Assembly (NCBI GenBank): GCA_026770585.1
Contig: MU647814.1
Coordinates: 17,058 to 53,922 of the forward strand
Source: Baffinella frigidus
Taxonomy: Eukaryota > Cryptophyceae > Cryptomonadales > Baffinellaceae
Direction of reading: 5' to 3'
DNA: 36,865 bases
Under the pieces are notes generated by a model, which did not search any database, was not told the DNA's origin, and saw only the letters and a list, made by a program, of their open reading frames with translations. The position numbers and the translations under genes were made by a program. Of the stretch, positions 18,501-28,644 are shown one piece after another; position 1 is the stretch's first letter; every line of letters begins with the position of its first letter.

Positions 18501-20450
18501 GAACCACCCTGACCCCGCGTGCCCGACGTGCCAATGCCCGACCAGCGACGACACGGCGGTCGGCCTCCGCGCACGCAACCTGATAGCAGACCGCAGAACC
18601 TGCCTCCTATCCGAGCAGACAATGGGGGCGCAGTACAACTCCTGCAGTTACGAGCATCGGGACCTCAACCAACTCACAGGACTGGTCGAGACGCTGACCT
18701 CGGTCATCATCGGGGCAGCGGTCTTCCCCTGCCAGTTCAACCCCTCTTCGACGGACCACAGGCTCATCGCCAAGGCCTCCGACGGATCAACCAGGCTCAT
18801 CGGTATCCCCGAACTCGCGAGGCAGGCGAGCAGACCCTCGGTCGCTGAAGTGGTCCACGCCGGCACCACCATCTGGCTCCCCACCACCGGACCCGATGCC
18901 AAGTGCTTGCGGGTGTCGGAGGAGCAGGCAGAGGCTGTGGAAGAATACGCCTCCTCCCTGCACGACGCAGTCAACCGTCACAGTCTGAGGGCTGACGACT
19001 ACACCCTGCAATACTCTCCCGTCACTGCCGCGGTGACCATGTCACGCCCGGCCTCCGAGACCGGTCACGGCATGCCAGCCCTGGCCCCGGCGTCTCCGGA
19101 ATTCGGGCCACGCCAACCCGACGGCGAGCACGCGCCCCGCGCAGGGTCCTCCATGGTCGACCTCAGCCTGCTGCCGGACACCCCCGTGGAGGCACACATC
19201 GAACCCGGCGATCGTGCCGCAGCAGCGGCCATGTTGGAAATCCCCGCCGGCCTGTCTGACGCGCCCGCTAACATTCGCGAGGCTCTTCGGCGTCCCGACT
19301 GGGAGGAGTGGAAGGCAGCAATCCAGGCTGAGATGGACACCCTCATCGGCAACCACACCATCGAGCTTGGCAACCCTCCCGCGGGCGCCCAGATTGTTCA
19401 GGCCCTGGTGCAGCTCCGCTTGAAGCGCGACGAACACGGCAACCCCTCACGGCGCAAGGCCCGGTACTGCGCTCGAGGCGACACTTACTCTGCGGGCCCC
19501 GACGTACCAATCTTCGCTCCAACCGCACCATGGGCTACGGTACGTGCACTGTTGAGCATTGCTTGCGCCAACAAGTGGTATGTTAAGACCTTCGACGTTG
19601 CCGCGGCCTTCACGTCTGTTGACCGCACGGGCCTGCCCGACATGTGGCTCCGCGTTCCCCCCGGACTAGGCTACCCTTCAGGCCAAGCCTTCCACCTGAA
19701 GAAGAACCTCTACGGCTTCGCGCACAGCCCACGGGCATTCTATGACGACTACACATCGTTTCTTCTCAACCTGAAGTTCGAGCGCTGCGCGTATGACAAA
19801 ACGCTCTTCCGCCGGAAAACACCTCTCGGCATCATCTACATGAGCATGTACGTGGACGACGCTCTCGTGGTCGCCTCCACGGAGGCAGCCTGGGAAGAGC
19901 TCCTGACGGAGATCAAGCAACGTTACACGCTATCCAGCGTCGGAGACGCAACCCTCCATCTGGGCCTGACCATCGACTACGACCGGGACAACGGCGTCCT
20001 CACCCTCGGGAACACGAAGTACATCGAGCAGCTCGCGGAGCGCTTCAGCATCCCGCTGAACTCGAAAGAAACCACACCCTTCAAGGCGCCCAAAACCCGG
20101 CTGTACCCCGCGGCGGTCACACAGGAAACCGTCGTCGGAGCGCGCGAGCAGAACGCGTACCGCGCGGGTGTGGGCAGCCTGAACTGGCTCGCCACCACCA
20201 ACCGCCCGGACCTCGCCTTCGCCGTCTCACAGCTGGCACGCTATCTCCAATGCCCAACGCACACACACACTTTCGCGCTGGTGCACCTGCTCAAGTATGC
20301 CGTGGCCACACGGTCAAAAGCGATCCAGTACCGCCGCGACCCTGTCATCAGCCCGGCCGTGCGGACGGCCGACGAAGCGGTGACCATCTCCGCGAACCAA
20401 TTGATCGGCTTCTGCGATGCGGACTTCGCCAACGACGAGTCGAAACCCGC
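18500..20450 (+). pseudogene. Copia reverse transcriptase
   Basis: The frame has an ATG at 18622 and is open upstream to about 18500. The reverse transcriptase (RVT_2 type) starts near 19270 with IREALRRPDWEEWKAAIQAEMD and contains VKTFDVAAAFTSVD (first catalytic Asp), LKKNLYGFAHSPRAFYDDY and IYMSMYVDDALVVAS, the YVDD catalytic box at about 19849-19860. The end of the domain is GSLNWLATTNRPDLAFAVSQ, typical of the family. It copies element RNA into DNA. The frame is lost within the RNase H start (FCDADFANDESKP), where a shift near 20445 moves to the next entry. Confidence 0.8.
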
Positions 20451-20963
20451 AAATCCCACACCGGGTTCGTCTTCCTGCTGCACCACGCAGCCATCGACTG
20501 GAAGTCGTCGCAGCAGCGACTGGTGGCATCCTCCTCCACGGAGTCGGAGTATCTGGCGCTGTCACACTGCGTGAAAACTACCCAGTACCTGCGCCACATT
20601 CTCCACTTCCTTGATCTCCCGCAAACATCACCGACGCCGATCTTCGAAGACAACGCAGCCTGCATCTGCGTGTGCAACAGCGACTCTCACGAAAGCCGCA
20701 TCAAGCACCTCGACATCCACCTGCACAACGCGCGCCAACACGTCGCGCGGGGCACGGTGACGCTACACTAAGTCAGCACAGCGCACCAGGCCGCGGACTT
20801 CCTGACGAAAGCCGTGCCAGCACCACACATGGCCCGCCCTATGGCGGTGCTATTCGGGGCTGACATCGGCGCTTGGGACTCGGGTACCAAGGACATGAAG
20901 AAGCCGGAGGAGCGCTTCCTCATCCCCTTCGCACCAATCACGGCGAAACTTGGCAAGACGTAG
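20445..20963 (+). pseudogene. Copia RNase H and pol C-terminus, with in-frame TAA
   Basis: After the frameshift the sequence continues RKSHTGFVFLLHHAAIDW and SSTESEYLALSHC (catalytic Glu), then EDNAACI (catalytic Asp) and HLDIHLHNAR, the family RNase H blocks. TAA at 20769-20771 interrupts the segment that normally leads into the conserved ADFLTK motif. The same frame resumes with VSTAHQAADFLTKAVP and ends at TAG 20961-20963. The enzyme degrades the RNA strand of the hybrid. The premature stop removes the last 64 residues. Confidence 0.75.
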
Positions 20964-21104
20964 GAACTCCGCCAACCCGGTGCCCTCCAGCTCAGCGCTG
21001 TGAGACTGCCCCGCCGACACCGCCGTCAAACCTACACTCTCCACGGGCACACTTCAGCGATCAGTCCATTCTCGATCAGTGACAAAACCATCATTGTTGC
21101 GATC

Positions 21105-22178
21105 ATGACAATTGTCACAGACGATGGGGACGTGATTCGCCGGCGCTTGCTCACTGTGGACAACAATGAGTTGCTCGCGGTTGATCTGGACGATACAGGG
21201 CAGGGTCGCCACATTTTTCAGGCACCGGCAGACAGTGACCCAGAGACAGTGACGCAAAGATCAGAAGATATGTCTCAGACACTTTCCCATACAGTTGGAA
21301 ACAGTGCGGTCCAGGTCAATAATGCTGGCGTCGACGCTGCCATGAACATCGCATACCTGAACGGCCTCGAGAAGAGTCTCTGGCAACTGCTACAGGTAGA
21401 GACAGAGCGTCGCCCCGACGTACCCTTGCAGACATTTGCTATCAACACCCGGAGGGTCTTACTCTCCATGGGCACGAGTCTCGGGCCATTTGTGCAGAGC
21501 GTTCGACCAGTTGGCTTCGAATCGTTACTCCTGACAGCCACAATCATCATTACCTTGATACTGGAGATGAACAGCACCTTCGGCAATCTCTCCACCAACA
21601 CGTTGCAGTGTGTTGTATCCAACCTTACTGGTGAGACCAACTTGCTCTCCGGTGAACAACTCGACGTGGTTGTCAAATCGTGTATGGGTGTTGGTAACCA
21701 GTTACCAGAACAAACGACAGGTCTGGTGAGACTATCAACTTGTGGGGGGTCATTGGTACCGTTGGAACCAACCAAATGCAACACGTTACCAGATGTTATA
21801 GCGAACCTGAATCATGGGGAAATAACAACAGCTGGGTACAGCACACTACTGATAGTTTGTATTTCTATATGCCTGGTTTATGGGTGTGTCTGCTCATCAC
21901 GGTATTTGTCGGTGGTAGTGGCTTATCTGTGCTTCCGGGTATTGTGGGGGTTCGGCACAAACCACACGCTGCAGACAACACCGATGCCTCCTCCAAACAC
22001 ATGGGTCCCGTCTTTAGTTGCTCAAGAGTGTGGCGTGAAAGAAATAGACACTACAAGTCTCATGCATCTCATTAAGAAAGCTAAACTCAACCCAGAAACC
22101 AGTAGTAGTAATTTTCGCGCCCCCCCACCAACCAGTAGTGGTTTGCACACCCCGACATCAAGCTCCGTTCGTTACTGA
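21105..22178 (+). CDS. Two-region membrane protein, about 357 aa, unknown family
   Basis: The first ATG outside the GC-rich retroelement composition is at 21105. The frame is open further upstream to the pol stop, so the true N-terminus may be missing. Hydrophobic segments are at about 21525-21570 (LLLTATIIITLILEM) and 21841-21950 (two close helices, STLLIVCISICLVYG and SVVVAYLCFRVLWGF). Between them is an Asn-x-Thr/Ser-containing region with three to four cysteines, probably extracellular. The C-terminus is Pro/Ser-rich. No family was recognised. It lies just right of the retroelement and is transcribed away from it. Confidence 0.5.
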   Translation: MTIVTDDGDVIRRRLLTVDNNELLAVDLDDTGQGRHIFQAPADSDPETVTQRSEDMSQTLSHTVGNSAVQVNNAGVDAAMNIAYLNGLEKSLWQLLQVETERRPDVPLQTFAINTRRVLLSMGTSLGPFVQSVRPVGFESLLLTATIIITLILEMNSTFGNLSTNTLQCVVSNLTGETNLLSGEQLDVVVKSCMGVGNQLPEQTTGLVRLSTCGGSLVPLEPTKCNTLPDVIANLNHGEITTAGYSTLLIVCISICLVYGCVCSSRYLSVVVAYLCFRVLWGFGTNHTLQTTPMPPPNTWVPSLVAQECGVKEIDTTSLMHLIKKAKLNPETSSSNFRAPPPTSSGLHTPTSSSVRY

Positions 22179-22426
22179 GCTGAAGAAGGATTATAGCAGA
22201 AAATGCCATCTAGAGCCAGTCGTTTCAGTATAACCCCGAGCCCTGGCTTGAAACTGTGGTTATCCGCAGTCTGTGTCAATGGTTTCGGGTTTCTGTATTC
22301 AGGTGTAGGGTGAGCACCATCACCTGAGTCACATCGGGACTTCTTACAAGGCCGTTTCAACTGCTCCATCATTCTCATTGTACAGATCTGCCACTGCCAC
22401 TTGAAATACAAATAGTCATCTCTCAG
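22172..22426 (-). other. In-frame extension beyond the mucin-like gene's TGA
   Basis: The minus-strand frame of the mucin-like protein stays open for about 84 codons beyond its TGA at 22427-22429 (YFKWQWQICTMRMMEQLKRP and onward), ending at a TGA overlapping the end of the convergent gene. Such an extension is uncommon by chance but not decisive. It could be cytoplasmic tail lost by a stop mutation, a separate small gene, or nothing. Confidence 0.3.
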
Positions 22427-23973
22427 TCAAATCGCGCCAGTACAGAAAGAACAACCCACCGTCCCGTTGCTTGCTAGGTGAGAACACATAACCCCTCCCG
22501 AGGACTCGTGGCTGCTGTTTTCGCCGGGGTGTTTGTTCGCGGATCTGTAAGCAAAAACGCATATAAAACAACCGACAAATACAGCGATGCCTGTGGTAAA
22601 ACAAACGATTAATGTCTCAACAAGAGGTCCGTCTGGAGGCCCTGGCGTGGTACTACTCAGCACCGCGGTGGTGGTAGTCTCCGTAGTGGAGTCCAGGAAC
22701 ACTACTCTAGACACAGACACATGCAATACTGATATGTTCGAAGTCCTCAGAGATCTGGAGAGGTTTTCAAATCCGGCGGCTTCCACCACGAACGACACCC
22801 GTTCAGTCACAACACTCACGGTCGTTTCCACCAGAATGCTTGTCGTGAGTAGGCTCCGGCGCAGCAGCTGTTCCGAGACCGATGTGATTTTCACCGCAGG
22901 GTTGGCGACACCCAGTGCTCTTGCCACACCAGACACGTACGCTGCCCGCATGCCTGCAGTGAACTCGTCCACACTCATTGAAAGCGTCAACGTGAACACT
23001 ACATTGGCATCTGTGGACACCCCTGGCGTAGTGAGAGAAGGGTTTGGATTCGGCCCTGATGTTGTTGGAATAGGTGCTAGAGTTGTTGTCGACGGGTCCA
23101 GAGAGTCCATGGTATGCGCTGGAGTAGTGGTTTTTGACCCCAGCGAATTTGAAGTAGATTCTAGAATCACTGTGGCAGCCGCTGTCGTGGTCGTCGCGTT
23201 GTATGAGAGGCTCGTAATTGGTTTTGGTGTGGTCGTGTTGGGTTCAGAAGTAGTCACATTTGCCTCNNNNNNNNNNNNNNNNNNNNNNNNNNNNNNNNNN
23301 NNNNNNNNNNNNNNNNNNNNNNNNNNNNNNNNNNNNNNNNNNNNNNNNNNNNNNNNNNNNNNNNNNNNNNNNNNNNNNNNNNNNNNNNNNNNNNNNNNNN
23401 NNNNNNNNNNNNNNNNNNNNNNNNNNNNNNNNNNNNNNNNNNNNNNNNNNNNNNNNNNNNNNNNNNNNNNNNNNNNNNNNNNNNNNNNNNNNNNNNNNNN
23501 NNNNNNNNNNNNNNNNNNNNNNNNNNNNNNNNNNNNNNNNNNNNNNNNNNNNNNNNNNNNNNNNNNNNNNNNNNNNNNNNNNNNNNNNNNNNNNNNNNNN
23601 NNNNNNNNNNNNNNNNNNNNNNNNNNNNNNNNNNNNNNNNNNNNNNNNNNNNNNNNNNNNNNNNNNNNNNNNNNNNNNNNNNNNNNNNNNNNNNNNNNNN
23701 NNNNNNNNNNNNNNNNNNNNNNNNNNNNNNNNNNNNNNNNNNNNNNNNNNNNNNNNNNNNNNNNNNNNNNNNNNNNNNNNNNNNNNNNNNNNNNNNNNNN
23801 NAGTTTGAATCTCCTGTGCTTGACGTACCAGGCATCGGGGTGGTCGTGTTGGGTTCAGAAGTAGTCACACTTGCCTCGGATGTGGTCGAGTTTGAAGTAG
23901 TTGTACAGACACGGGGATGAAGCACGAGAACCAACACCCAGACGCATTTCTTCAGAACCCGCTGTGTGTGCAT
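22427..23973 (-). CDS. Mucin-like type I membrane protein with SEA-like domain (contains assembly gap)
   Basis: The likely start is ATG 23973, giving a signal peptide (VLKKCVWVLVLVLHPRVC). Next is a Thr/Ser/Pro-rich stalk with repeats of the type TTSEPNTTTP, interrupted by the N run 23267-23801. Past the gap the stalk continues and leads to a domain of about 100 residues with a SEA-like pattern (VVFTLTLSMSVDEF, YVSGVARALGV, VKITSVSEQ). A membrane helix (LIVCFTTGIAVFVGCFICVFAY) and a short basic tail end it at TGA 22427-22429. The stalk would be heavily O-glycosylated at the cell surface. The gap length is arbitrary, so frame across it cannot be judged. The flanks of the gap are copies of the same repeat, so the gap is probably a collapsed array. 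Confidence 0.6.
23230..23266. repeat. Stalk repeat copy at left edge of gap
   Basis: This 37-bp segment matches 23841-23877 with one difference. The two copies face each other across the N run, which suggests a tandem array that could not be assembled. Confidence 0.7.
23267..23801. other. Assembly gap (535 N)
   Basis: An unbroken run of N. It lies inside the Thr-rich repeat region of the mucin-like gene. Confidence 1.
23841..23877. repeat. Stalk repeat copy at right edge of gap
   Basis: Partner of 23230-23266; a single T/C difference separates the copies. Confidence 0.7.
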
Positions 23974-24123
23974 AACACCCTTGAACGAAGAAGACAGTTT
24001 ATTGATATACAAACGCTACCCGGAATACACCAGTCAGACGGGTGTTTGTTTTTAGTTTATTCAAGACTCGCATACACGCTCTATTCCCTATACACCTACA
24101 GCCATACAGGCCCCTGATTGACC

Positions 24124-25392
24124 CTACGCCATCTTCGTATGCCTCTGCCCTGGAAGGAACGCTAGCACCATACGGGTGATTTCAGGGTTCAGTGAGCTTA
24201 CGATGGAATTCACTCCCAAACGTTTATGCAACCCCATCAAGAACGCCGTGCAGACATCCCTCTCCTGGGCCCGTTTGTCATACTCGACCCGTAGAAGTTC
24301 TTCGGCTTCGTGATTTCCAATGCTGCAGGCTTCGACCAACGGTGTGATTCCCTGTGCGTTGACGCTGTCCATCTCTGCACCGTGAAGCAGTAGCAAGCTC
24401 AGGCAGTGCAGGCCTGCTTCATCGTCGTAGGATTGGACTGCAAATATATGCATTGGGGTGTCTCCGTCTTTATCTTTCGCTTCGATGTCTGCCCCTTGTT
24501 CGATGAGGTGCCCGAAGGTCTCGTTGATCTCGGCCGGGAGAAGGTGAAGCGGTGTGTTGAACTGATTGTCTCGCGGTGAAAAGTTGAGGCCGGGATGGAA
24601 CGAATGAAGGGTCTTCACCATGTCAAACGTATCAAGCTGTTCGACCAGGAGGTGGAGCGCGGTTTCGCCTTGATTGGTGACCGCGTTGGGGTCTGCTCCC
24701 AGGGCGCAGATCGCCGCGAGGACATCGTCTGCAAAGACTTCACAGGGACCCGCGCACACCAGGTGCATAGCGGTGAATTGGTCCGACACATCTGCAAGAT
24801 TGACGTCGGCTCCTGAGCGCAGAAGGAGAAAGCCTTGAAGGTCGGCGCTGTTAGCGAGGCTTTCTTGGAGAGGCGAATACGAGTACTCGCAGAGCAAATT
24901 GATGTCTGCTCCGGGCGCCAGAAGAATCTCGATGACCTTGCAATAGGGCCTCTGCTCCTCTCTGGCCTGTGCGGCCAAAAGTGCAGAGCGCCCGCGCTCG
25001 TCTCGACCCGTGACGACTGCGCCGGCCTTGATCAGCGCAAGAAGAGCTCCGGCCTGTCCTGCGTATGCGGCAAAGAACACGGCTGTCCACCCCCGAGCAC
25101 AGCAAGCTTCTATCGGCGGAACACCCGGGGTTAACGCGTTCCAGAGAATCGATTTGATGGCCCCGAGATCGTCCTGGAGCGCGGCGTAGTGAAGCAGTGT
25201 CTCGTCTGGCCCCATGTCATCCTTGAATACGTTGATGCTACACTCTGCCTCTTCCAAGGTCAGATCCGGGCCTGTGTAGACCGGTACGACGTAGGCAATC
25301 TCGTCTACCAACTCCGCCTCGATGATGTGGCAGCGACCGGGAGAGATGCCCGGGAGATCTTCTGCCAGATTGAACGCCTTGAACGCCGCCAT
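24124..25392 (-). CDS. Ankyrin-repeat protein, 422 aa
   Basis: The frame is intact. I chose ATG 25392 because it has a strong Kozak context (A at -3, G at +4). An in-frame ATG at 25461 would add 23 residues. Ankyrin units fill the protein from about residue 90 to 380, with recognisable cores such as DETLLHYAALQDD, GWTAVFFAAYAGQ, GETALHLLVEQ, NTPLHLLPAEI, GDTPMHIFAV and GITPLVEACSIG. The C-terminus (LGVNSIVSSLNPEITRMVLAFLP) resembles the short F-box-like or PRANC-like helical ending seen behind some ankyrin arrays. It probably binds proteins, perhaps as a ubiquitin-ligase adaptor; that last point is inference. It is one of the few undamaged genes here. Confidence 0.8.
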   Translation of the reverse strand: MAAFKAFNLAEDLPGISPGRCHIIEAELVDEIAYVVPVYTGPDLTLEEAECSINVFKDDMGPDETLLHYAALQDDLGAIKSILWNALTPGVPPIEACCARGWTAVFFAAYAGQAGALLALIKAGAVVTGRDERGRSALLAAQAREEQRPYCKVIEILLAPGADINLLCEYSYSPLQESLANSADLQGFLLLRSGADVNLADVSDQFTAMHLVCAGPCEVFADDVLAAICALGADPNAVTNQGETALHLLVEQLDTFDMVKTLHSFHPGLNFSPRDNQFNTPLHLLPAEINETFGHLIEQGADIEAKDKDGDTPMHIFAVQSYDDEAGLHCLSLLLLHGAEMDSVNAQGITPLVEACSIGNHEAEELLRVEYDKRAQERDVCTAFLMGLHKRLGVNSIVSSLNPEITRMVLAFLPGQRHTKMA

Positions 25393-25461
25393 GGTTGCGG
25401 TTGAAGCCTGGCGCCCGCAGCTGTGATTGAAGTCGTGGCGCTGGGCGCAGTCTGTGGTCAC

Positions 25462-25888
25462 CGGCGGGGGCTTTCAAAACTTGCGGTTTTGATGCACTCA
25501 ATGCAGTCACCTGAACAATCAGCTCTATCAAGGCAGCCACCTGAGTTACCTAAATAATCCGCTCTTTTAAAACAGTATGTCTTATTTGACCAGGTGTCTG
25601 TCTTGTGTTCAATTTTTCAAGTCAATCACGTGTTGAGTTTAAGTTGCCAAAGTAGACGACTGTCTTATTTCAGACAGTCGTCTACTCGCCTGACCTTGAC
25701 AGCTCTTTTGTCTTATTTTAGACAGGTTTCTGTCTCATTTGACCAGGTGTCTGTCTTGTCTAATATTTATTTCAATTCAATCAATGTAGATGACTGTCTA
25801 ATTTCATAGCAGTCGCCTGATCTTTACAGCTCCTGCGCCCTCAAAAGTTTTTCATTTTCCCAACCTGAAACCTCACCACAGATCCCAC
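25462..25888. other. Divergent intergenic region with repeats
   Basis: This lies between the divergently transcribed ankyrin gene and the two-exon gene, and must hold both promoters. It contains two near-identical 28-bp direct repeats (core TTTGACCAGGTGTCTGTCTT, near 25585 and 25738), a perfect inverted repeat at 25651-25686, and a degenerate copy of that repeat at about 25789-25815. No gene was seen. Confidence 0.5.
25651..25686. repeat. Perfect 15-bp inverted repeat
   Basis: AGTAGACGACTGTCT at 25651-25665 pairs with AGACAGTCGTCTACT at 25672-25686 around a 6-nt loop. A weaker relative (GTAGATGACTGTC...GCAGTCGCCT) occurs about 135 bp downstream. It may be a regulatory palindrome or the remains of a small inverted-repeat element. 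Confidence 0.75.
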
Positions 25889-27402
25889 ATGGCTTCCACG
25901 GAACCAGTCTTGACGCCGTTCGTCGAGTTGAGCTCCACCGCGGCTTCCACGGACCCAGTCGCGACGCCGTTCGTCGAGTTGAGCTCCACCGCCACCACGA
26001 CCGCCGACCCTGCCCCATGCCCGGTGAAACGTCGCTTGTTGGGGCCTGACGCAGCCCAACACAGCACAGCTTTCTCGACTCCGTTCCAGATCATGGCGGA
26101 TTCGCCCGCTCCACAGTTCCCCCCGCGCCAGCTCACGACCTCGTCGCTCCAGAAGAGCCCGACCTTTACAGCGCTCGGACACTGTGCCTCGTTCCACAAG
26201 CGCAAGGCGGAGCACCTCTACGGCGTCTCCGACAAGCCGTTGGTGTTTGCCAAGCGCGGTGCCGCCGAGCTCAAGGCCCTAGGACTCACCGCTGTTCCCG
26301 AGGAGCCCATCGAGCCGGATTTCAAGCTCTTCCCGCTCCACACCGGGCGCACCAAGCTGATCCCACTGACAGGTACAGAGGCTGTTGATCCCCGTGTAGA
26401 TCCCCGCACGCGCGCAAGGGTGTGAAGCGCGCTTGCAAGGGTGTGATGCTGTGCTCGGGTGGGAGTAATGAAAGAACCATAAACAACAAACTGGCTCGTG
26501 TCTGCTGCTATAGTATCTGAGAGCGATTGCCGTGAGCAGATGATGAGGAGATGGAGGAGGCGTCGTCTCCCAAGCAGCCGCCCGCCGTGTCGTTTTCTCC
26601 TGCGCAGACACCCCTTGCGCAGACCACGTCGTACTCCCCCACGCAGCCGTTCCCGTTCAACAACATCCTCTTCCCCGAAGACGATGTTCAGGCGCACATG
26701 CCGCCGCTCGCACTCACACTGCCTGCGTCGTCGCAGTTGCAGACACCCACCCGCACCACGCTTCTCACCCACACCTCGTCTGCCACGGCATTCTCAACGC
26801 CTTCTGCTTCGGCGCCCGCAGCGTTCTCGACGCCACTCTCGACGCCTTCTGCTTCGACGCCCGCAGCGTTCTTGACGCCACTCTCGACGCCTTCTGCCCC
26901 GGCGCCCGCAGCGTTCTTGACGCCACTCTGCTCGACGACGCTCACGACACCCCCCAAGTGCATGCGCAAGCTCACCAAGTACCCGACCGAGACACCCACG
27001 TCACCCAAGCAGACCACCAGTGGGGTCTTCACTTTTCCAGACGAGATGCACGTCCACTTCGACGCAATGTGGTACTGGCGCTTCCAAATGCAAAACACCG
27101 CGCGCTCGCAAGAAGAACGCGAACTCGTGGATGAGGAGATCAACGCCATCGCGGACAAGATGGCAAACACCCACATCGTCTCCAAGAATGGCCTTCTCCA
27201 TGCCTACGTCGTGGTGCGCAACCTCTGCGAGACAATCCGCGGAAAACTCGACACTACGAACAAGGCGCGCGTGTTCGGCCTCGGCATCGACATGGACGTG
27301 TCTGTGGAGCGCACGGCCCTCTCAGCGCACGTCTTGGAGCTTGTGGAGCTTGTGGGTGGGTTTATTGTGATGCTGGACTCGGTGATCGAGGAATGTGAGT
27401 AA
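25889..27402 (+). CDS. Two-exon low-complexity protein with helical C-terminal domain
   Basis: Exon 1 runs from ATG 25889 (Kozak-like CACATGG) to 26372, and exon 2 from 26540 to TAA 27400-27402. The proposed intron, 26373-26539 (167 bp), begins GT and ends AG. Joining restores a single frame at phase 1 and makes an acidic linker. Without splicing exon 1 would end in a short unrelated tail. Exon 1 has a 17-residue tandem repeat (PFVELSSTAASTDPV). Exon 2 has a Pro/Ser/Thr/Ala repeat region, then a helical domain of about 140 residues (FPDEMHVHFDAMWYWRFQMQ through HVLELVELVGGFIVMLDSVI). No known domain was recognised. Low-complexity N-terminus plus helical domain suggests a nuclear or scaffold protein, as inference. 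Confidence 0.55.
25890..25991. repeat. 51-bp tandem duplication in exon 1
   Basis: Two copies of GCTTCCACGGAACCAGTC... differ at only a few bases and encode a 17-residue unit in frame. Confidence 0.8.
26373..26539 (+). other. Predicted GT-AG intron
   Basis: The donor is CAG/GTACAG and the acceptor is GAGCAG/AT. Removal keeps frame at phase 1 between the two open frames. The pyrimidine tract before the acceptor is weak, so transcript data are needed to confirm it. Confidence 0.5.
26797..26931. repeat. 45-bp tandem repeat, three copies
   Basis: Copies start at 26797, 26842 and 26887 and encode a 15-residue unit of the TPSASAPAAFLTPLS type in exon 2. Confidence 0.8.
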
Positions 27403-27620
27403 TACAGAGGCACAACCTTCCTTTTGTCTCGGTTGAGTTTCCGGTTGTCTCTTTCAAACGCCGCTACAGCAGTCCGTTCGTTTTTTAAAATGGTTTTACT
27501 GAGTCAACTTGCACCCACTACCACATACGTGCGCGGTACTTGGACCGCCTCTGGCTAAGAGGGGTCAACCACCACTGCCATTGACTAAGACGTCTGAATG
27601 GGGTGTGATGAGTGACCGCT

Positions 27621-28644
27621 TCAGCGCTCAATGAGAATCTCACGAAATACGGCCCTGTCACGTGTCAAGCTGGGCAGTGCCATGCGGTGCATGCGCGCCA
27701 GGGCTGCCATCGACTTGACGAGGCTTTTGTTTCCAGTCTTCTTGTCGAGAATCTTGAGCTTCTTGTTGGCGTCTGTGAGCATCTGCAAGAACCCAGGCCG
27801 CCAGTCGTGGATATCTGATTTTTCCGCGTGAGCCAGAGCGATCAGCTTGTGTACCTCGCGCTCTGCCTCTTCAGTTTTTCCACCCATATCGTGAAGGTGG
27901 GCGAAATTCAGATGATACACCATCTGCATTGGTGACATCTGCTGAGGCGAAACCTTCGTGATTGCCTGGATCAGCGCGGCGGATCGTCGAACAAGCGGTT
28001 CTGCCTCGTCGAATGAGCGGAGCTCTAAGAGCACATCGATCAGTTCGCTTGTGCAGTTCCCTTCGTATCTGGGGTCCTTGAAAATCACTGCTGCAGCAAC
28101 GGCGGATCGAATCAGTGTCGCTGCATCCTCGTATCGCTTTTGTTTCTTGGCAGCCCGTCCGAGTCCAAGGCATGCACGACTCTCGACCGAAGAGAAGCCG
28201 TGGAGGACGGCGACGTCGCGTGCTTGTTGGTAGTAGGCGGTAGATGTCTTGTCGTGGCCGAGAATGCACGAGAACATCTGCGCGAGGTCGCAGAGTGACC
28301 CTCCTTGACCAGAGAAAAAATGTATTTTGTGTCCACCCCGTATTGTCTCGCATATCCAAGCTCGAGTCAGAGAGGTCCACCCCGAGTCCAATAAGAAACC
28401 TGACAAGTCCCATGCTTCCGTGAAACCAAGCAATGCGCAGCAGTCTGTTCCCGTTGCCATCTCTGTGGTCCACGTTTGCCCCCTGTGCATAAAGCATCTG
28501 TGCCACCAAAACAGACCTCACAAAGTGCATAGGCGTACGCCCAAATGCATCCAGTGTAGACACATCTGCCCCGGCCGCCAGCAGTGTCGCAACTACTTGC
28601 ATACGATTGCCACGGACCGCTTCATGCAAAGCGCAGTACTGCAT
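27621..28644 (-). pseudogene. Ankyrin-TPR protein with a frameshift at a T6 run
   Basis: The 5' part (28644 to about 28320) encodes ankyrin units (CALHEAVRGNRMQVVATLL, RTPMHFVRSVLVAQMLY, GLVRFLIGLGVDL). The 3' part, in another frame, encodes TPR-like helices (TSTAYYQQARDVAVLHGF, RACLGLGRAAKKQKRYEDA, ELIDVLLELRSFDEAEPLV, HLNFAHLHDMGGKTEEAE). It ends at 27621. The frames meet at six A on the plus strand (28315-28320). The combination of ankyrin repeats followed by this TPR block is known to me from expanded gene families of haptophyte and stramenopile algae; that is from memory and not checked. It would act as a protein-binding scaffold. The indel may be real or an assembly error. Confidence 0.65.

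Larger units (their letters stand above)
9270..21045 (+). mobile_element. Ty1/copia-type LTR retroelement, degenerate, lacking a recognisable 3' LTR
   Basis: In order on the plus strand: primer-binding site, structured leader, gag region, zinc-finger nucleocapsid, small hydrophobic ORF, then pol with protease remnant, GAG-pre-integrase HHCC, DD35E integrase, reverse transcriptase (YVDD) and RNase H. The order integrase before reverse transcriptase identifies the Ty1/copia (Pseudoviridae) group. The element is markedly GC-rich compared with its flanks. It carries at least four in-frame stops and about seven frameshifts. After the pol stop at 20961-20963 only about 80 bp of the same composition remain before host-type sequence, and no 3' LTR is found. 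Both boundaries are approximate. Confidence 0.8.

Noticed and set aside
22587-23864. 425-codon plus-strand frame spanning the N run
   Set aside because: It is open largely because N cannot encode stops and because it is antisense to the Thr-rich mucin-like gene.
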